Source of the DNA: Robiginitomaculum antarcticum DSM 21748
Lineage (GTDB): Bacteria; Pseudomonadota; Alphaproteobacteria; Caulobacterales; Maricaulaceae
DNA: 64,000 nt
Reading direction: 5' to 3'
NCBI RefSeq assembly: GCF_000365025.1
Contig: NZ_KB823011.1
Location: 248,001-312,000 of the forward strand
Shown here one piece after another: positions 61,969-64,000 of the stretch. The notes beneath the pieces are model-generated. The model was not told where the DNA came from, searched no databases, and saw only the letters and a program-made list of their open reading frames with translations. The translations under genes were made by a program, and so were the position numbers. The first letter of the stretch is position 1. Each line of letters starts with the position of its first letter.

Positions 61969-62943
61969 ATGCATAATAAGCAGAGCTTGATTAACAGGCT
62001 CAAAACGGGCGGCCCACGGCCCTTATGGATTCGATATTTTTTACTGATCGGATTTTTCTTTTTAATTATGCAAATGTTGCTGAGCAGCGTTTATGGTAAA
62101 ACCGCTCTGGTTTATATTTTTGTACCTTACCTTGTCGGCGTTGCGATTTATCTTTTTATTCCGCAGCCTAAAGGGCTAAGTAAAACATCGCGGTTTGCTC
62201 GCCACATGCTCGCCGTTATTATCGTGATGCTCGGTACATCGGCTCTTCTGCGCGAAGGCATAATTTGCGTCGCCATGTTCTTGCCGATTTATCTGTTTTT
62301 CTCTGCGCTTTACTTTGCGATAGCGCCAGCCCGCCACGAGCCCGACGATCCGAAAACGGCGAGTGATGTTTTCAAATCCAGCGTTATTCCCCTAATTGTC
62401 GCTGTATTATCGCTGGAAGGCGTAACGCAAACGCTAAGCTTTGACCGCGAAGAAACCGTGTCTCGAACTATGGTGGTAGAGGGCAATGTCGACACGTTAA
62501 AATCCAATATGGCCATGCCAATCCATTTGGAAGAAGACCGTAGCCTTTTTCTGCGCCTCTTTCCTTTGCCCTATGATGTCGCGGCCGGAACGCTCAGTGA
62601 AGGTGACACGCATATAGCCAAATTTGCTTATCACCGATGGATGTTCACCAACACGCATTACGGCGAAACGCGTTTAAAACTTGCAGAAATTGGACCGCGC
62701 CATATCCGGACGCAAATTACGACAGACACGACTTATTTTTCAAAATATATGACTATTCATGGCACGCGTGTTGACTTCGAGCCGGTAACAGAGACGACAA
62801 CACGGGTCACATTGACGATCAATTATCGTCGCGATCTAGACCCCGCATGGTATTTTGGACCGTTGCAACGCCGCGCCATGCGCGAGAGCGCGGACTACCT
62901 GATCACACAGGTTATTGCACGGCCAATCGCGGACAAGCCGTAA
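61969..62943 (+). CDS. Unknown membrane protein with a C-terminal soluble domain
   Basis: 324 residues: about four membrane helices in residues 20-130 and another near 140-160, then a soluble domain of about 160 residues. The latter (M-V-V-E-G-N-V-D-T-L-K...F-A-Y-H-R-W...T-R-V-T-L-T-I-N-Y-R-R) is reminiscent of the SRPBCC/START-like fold, with many beta strands. The stop overlaps the desaturase start as TAATG, so the two are co-translated and may act on the same lipid. Not assigned to a named family. Confidence 0.65.
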   Translation: MHNKQSLINRLKTGGPRPLWIRYFLLIGFFFLIMQMLLSSVYGKTALVYIFVPYLVGVAIYLFIPQPKGLSKTSRFARHMLAVIIVMLGTSALLREGIICVAMFLPIYLFFSALYFAIAPARHEPDDPKTASDVFKSSVIPLIVAVLSLEGVTQTLSFDREETVSRTMVVEGNVDTLKSNMAMPIHLEEDRSLFLRLFPLPYDVAAGTLSEGDTHIAKFAYHRWMFTNTHYGETRLKLAEIGPRHIRTQITTDTTYFSKYMTIHGTRVDFEPVTETTTRVTLTINYRRDLDPAWYFGPLQRRAMRESADYLITQVIARPIADKP

Positions 62944-63821
62944 TGCGGGACATCACAGACCGTGTTGTTGCCCGCCCGGATAGCAATTGCGCAGTCGGAC
63001 ATGTGCGATTTGATGTGGTAAAATCGCTGTGGTGGACGTCTATGATGGCTGGCGGAATTATTGGCATTATATACTTCACAACATGGACAAATGTCGCCGT
63101 GTTTTTAGGGCTTAGCGCTGTGATACTATGTGGAGGCCATAGTCTTGGCATGCATCGCAAACTTATTCATGACAGTTTTGATTGTCCGCTTTGGTTAGAA
63201 CGGTTTGGCGTTTACCTTGGGACGCTTGTCGGCCTAGGCGGGCCATTTACAATAATGAAAACCCACGACCTTCGTGATTGGGCGCAGCGTCAATCTGCGT
63301 GCCATGCCTATCTGCGTCATGGACGCGCCATGACTATTGATTATTTTTGGCAAGTTCATTGTCGTCTTGATTTGGAGCGCGCTCCGGATTTTCGTTTTCC
63401 GAAAAAAATTATAGAAGATCCTTTTTTGGTTTTTATACAGCGCACGGCGATGGCGCAGCAAATCCCGCTCGCAATAATACTCTTTTTTATCGGCGGGTGG
63501 GGATGCGTTTTATGGGGTATATGTTTGCGGGTGAGTATATCGATATTCGGACACTGGCTCATCGGCTACTTCGCTCATAATCACGGGCCCCGCGATTTTC
63601 ATAATGTCGGCGCAGCGGTGCAGGGGCATAATGTTCCGTTCTGCGGTCTTTTCACATTTGGAGAATGTTGGCACAATAATCACCACGCCTTTCCGGAGAG
63701 CGCGAAACTGGGATTAATGCCGGGGCAAAGCGATCCGGGATGGTGGGTGCTGAAGCAATTACGCGACATTGGTCTGGTCTGGAATATAAATCTACCCGAC
63801 ATATCCTCCCGCAAAGCCTAG
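62943..63821 (+). CDS. Fatty acid/acyl-CoA desaturase-like protein
   Basis: About 292 residues with four membrane segments. Histidine boxes: H-R-K-L-I-H, then H-D-L-R-D-W-A-Q-R-Q in place of the usual H-x-x-H-H, and H-N-N-H-H-A-F-P near the C-terminus. The first and third boxes are complete, so a di-iron site is likely, but the second is atypical. It would introduce a double bond or hydroxyl group into an acyl chain. Start ATG 62943 shares TAATG with the upstream gene. Substrate unknown. Confidence 0.82.
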   Translation: MRDITDRVVARPDSNCAVGHVRFDVVKSLWWTSMMAGGIIGIIYFTTWTNVAVFLGLSAVILCGGHSLGMHRKLIHDSFDCPLWLERFGVYLGTLVGLGGPFTIMKTHDLRDWAQRQSACHAYLRHGRAMTIDYFWQVHCRLDLERAPDFRFPKKIIEDPFLVFIQRTAMAQQIPLAIILFFIGGWGCVLWGICLRVSISIFGHWLIGYFAHNHGPRDFHNVGAAVQGHNVPFCGLFTFGECWHNNHHAFPESAKLGLMPGQSDPGWWVLKQLRDIGLVWNINLPDISSRKA

Positions 63822-63960
63822 CTGAATGATGAAATCACCGTAACACAGACTTGACTTTTACCCTTAACTTACCGATTGCGCGTGCACATTAACCCGGCGC
63901 GACAGACCGTTTATCTGCTCCGCGCCATAAGAGCCTAGATTACAGGCTGAGGACTATATT

Positions 63961-64000
63961 ATGCATGCTTATCGCAGCCATACGTGCGGCCAACTTCGCG
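63961..64000 (+). CDS. aspS: Aspartyl-tRNA synthetase, N-terminal start (partial)
   Basis: The last 40 bases encode M-H-A-Y-R-S-H-T-C-G-Q-L-R, the characteristic first residues of bacterial aspartyl/asparaginyl-tRNA synthetase AspS. The gene continues beyond the window. A GAGGAC-like stretch lies about 12 bases before the ATG. Confidence 0.88.
   Translation, partial: MHAYRSHTCGQLR

Noticed and set aside
1-64000. tRNA genes, rRNA genes or CRISPR arrays
   Set aside because: No T-arm/anticodon pattern in the gaps and no regularly spaced direct repeats were found by eye; a tRNAscan and CRISPR search would settle this.

Overview
The window looks like a chromosomal segment of an alphaproteobacterium, most likely a Hyphomonadaceae/Caulobacterales-type marine lineage. 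The reasons are the gene sets and their order: a suf operon led by an IscR-type regulator, the block dgt-SPOR-nagZ-scpA-scpB-tatABC-serS, a large cobalamin-dependent ribonucleotide reductase, a BigR-type sulfide switch, and an MprF/AcvB lysyl-lipid pair. Most genes are GC-rich. A few stretches (about 24.6-25.15 kb, 34.1-36.0 kb, 41.2-42.1 kb and part of serS) are clearly more AT-rich and look acquired. No rRNA, tRNA or CRISPR array was recognised. The assignment to a lineage is inference from gene content, not from a marker search.

Layout. 0-10 kb: end of maf, a short RNase E/G-like protein, yacG, then on the minus strand a phosphodiesterase, an M3 metallopeptidase lipoprotein and a CoxE-like VWA protein; a plus-strand GNAT/RimK-type ATP-grasp pair; two Kazal lipoproteins and alr. 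10-13 kb: sulfide-response locus (TauE exporter, rhodanese, BigR repressor, divergent persulfide dioxygenase) around a 14-bp inverted-repeat operator. 13-19.7 kb: dnaB, nrdJ, a frameshifted DUF1294 gene and an alpha/beta hydrolase. 19.7-30.2 kb: the Fe-S assembly operon (iscR, two cysteine desulfurases, sufB, C, D, T, A), interrupted between sufB and sufC by a lipoprotein, RidA, a cupin, an AT-rich unknown gene and two of three copies of a 110-bp palindromic repeat. 30.2-32.5 kb: DEAD-box helicase and a small Cys-motif protein. 32.5-36 kb: a gene-poor, repeat-rich zone with a broken GIY-YIG gene, then a two-gene AT-rich cassette (a WHxH protein with a cysteine tail, and a diadenylate-cyclase-like protein). 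36-49 kb: erpA, dgt, SPOR, nagZ, scpAB, a PLAT-domain insert, tatABC, a DUF2891 lipoprotein, serS with a foreign-looking insert, a DUF559 nuclease gene lying inside long inverted repeats, and prfB with its programmed frameshift. 49-64 kb: mprF and its convergent hydrolase partner, an S46 dipeptidyl peptidase, a CHASE histidine kinase, radC, map, a MoaB/CinA-type protein, a VWA lipoprotein, a membrane protein with a desaturase, and the start of aspS.

How genes work together. The suf operon should build and deliver Fe-S clusters under IscR feedback, with erpA as a separate carrier. The BigR locus should sense persulfide and remove sulfide by oxidation and export. mprF and the AcvB-like hydrolase should set the level of lysyl-phosphatidylglycerol. 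The strongest candidates for something undescribed are the DUF559-in-inverted-repeat unit (47108-47583), the WHxH/DAC-like cassette (34333-35886), the insert in serS (46320-46508) and the GNAT/ATP-grasp pair (5700-7609).
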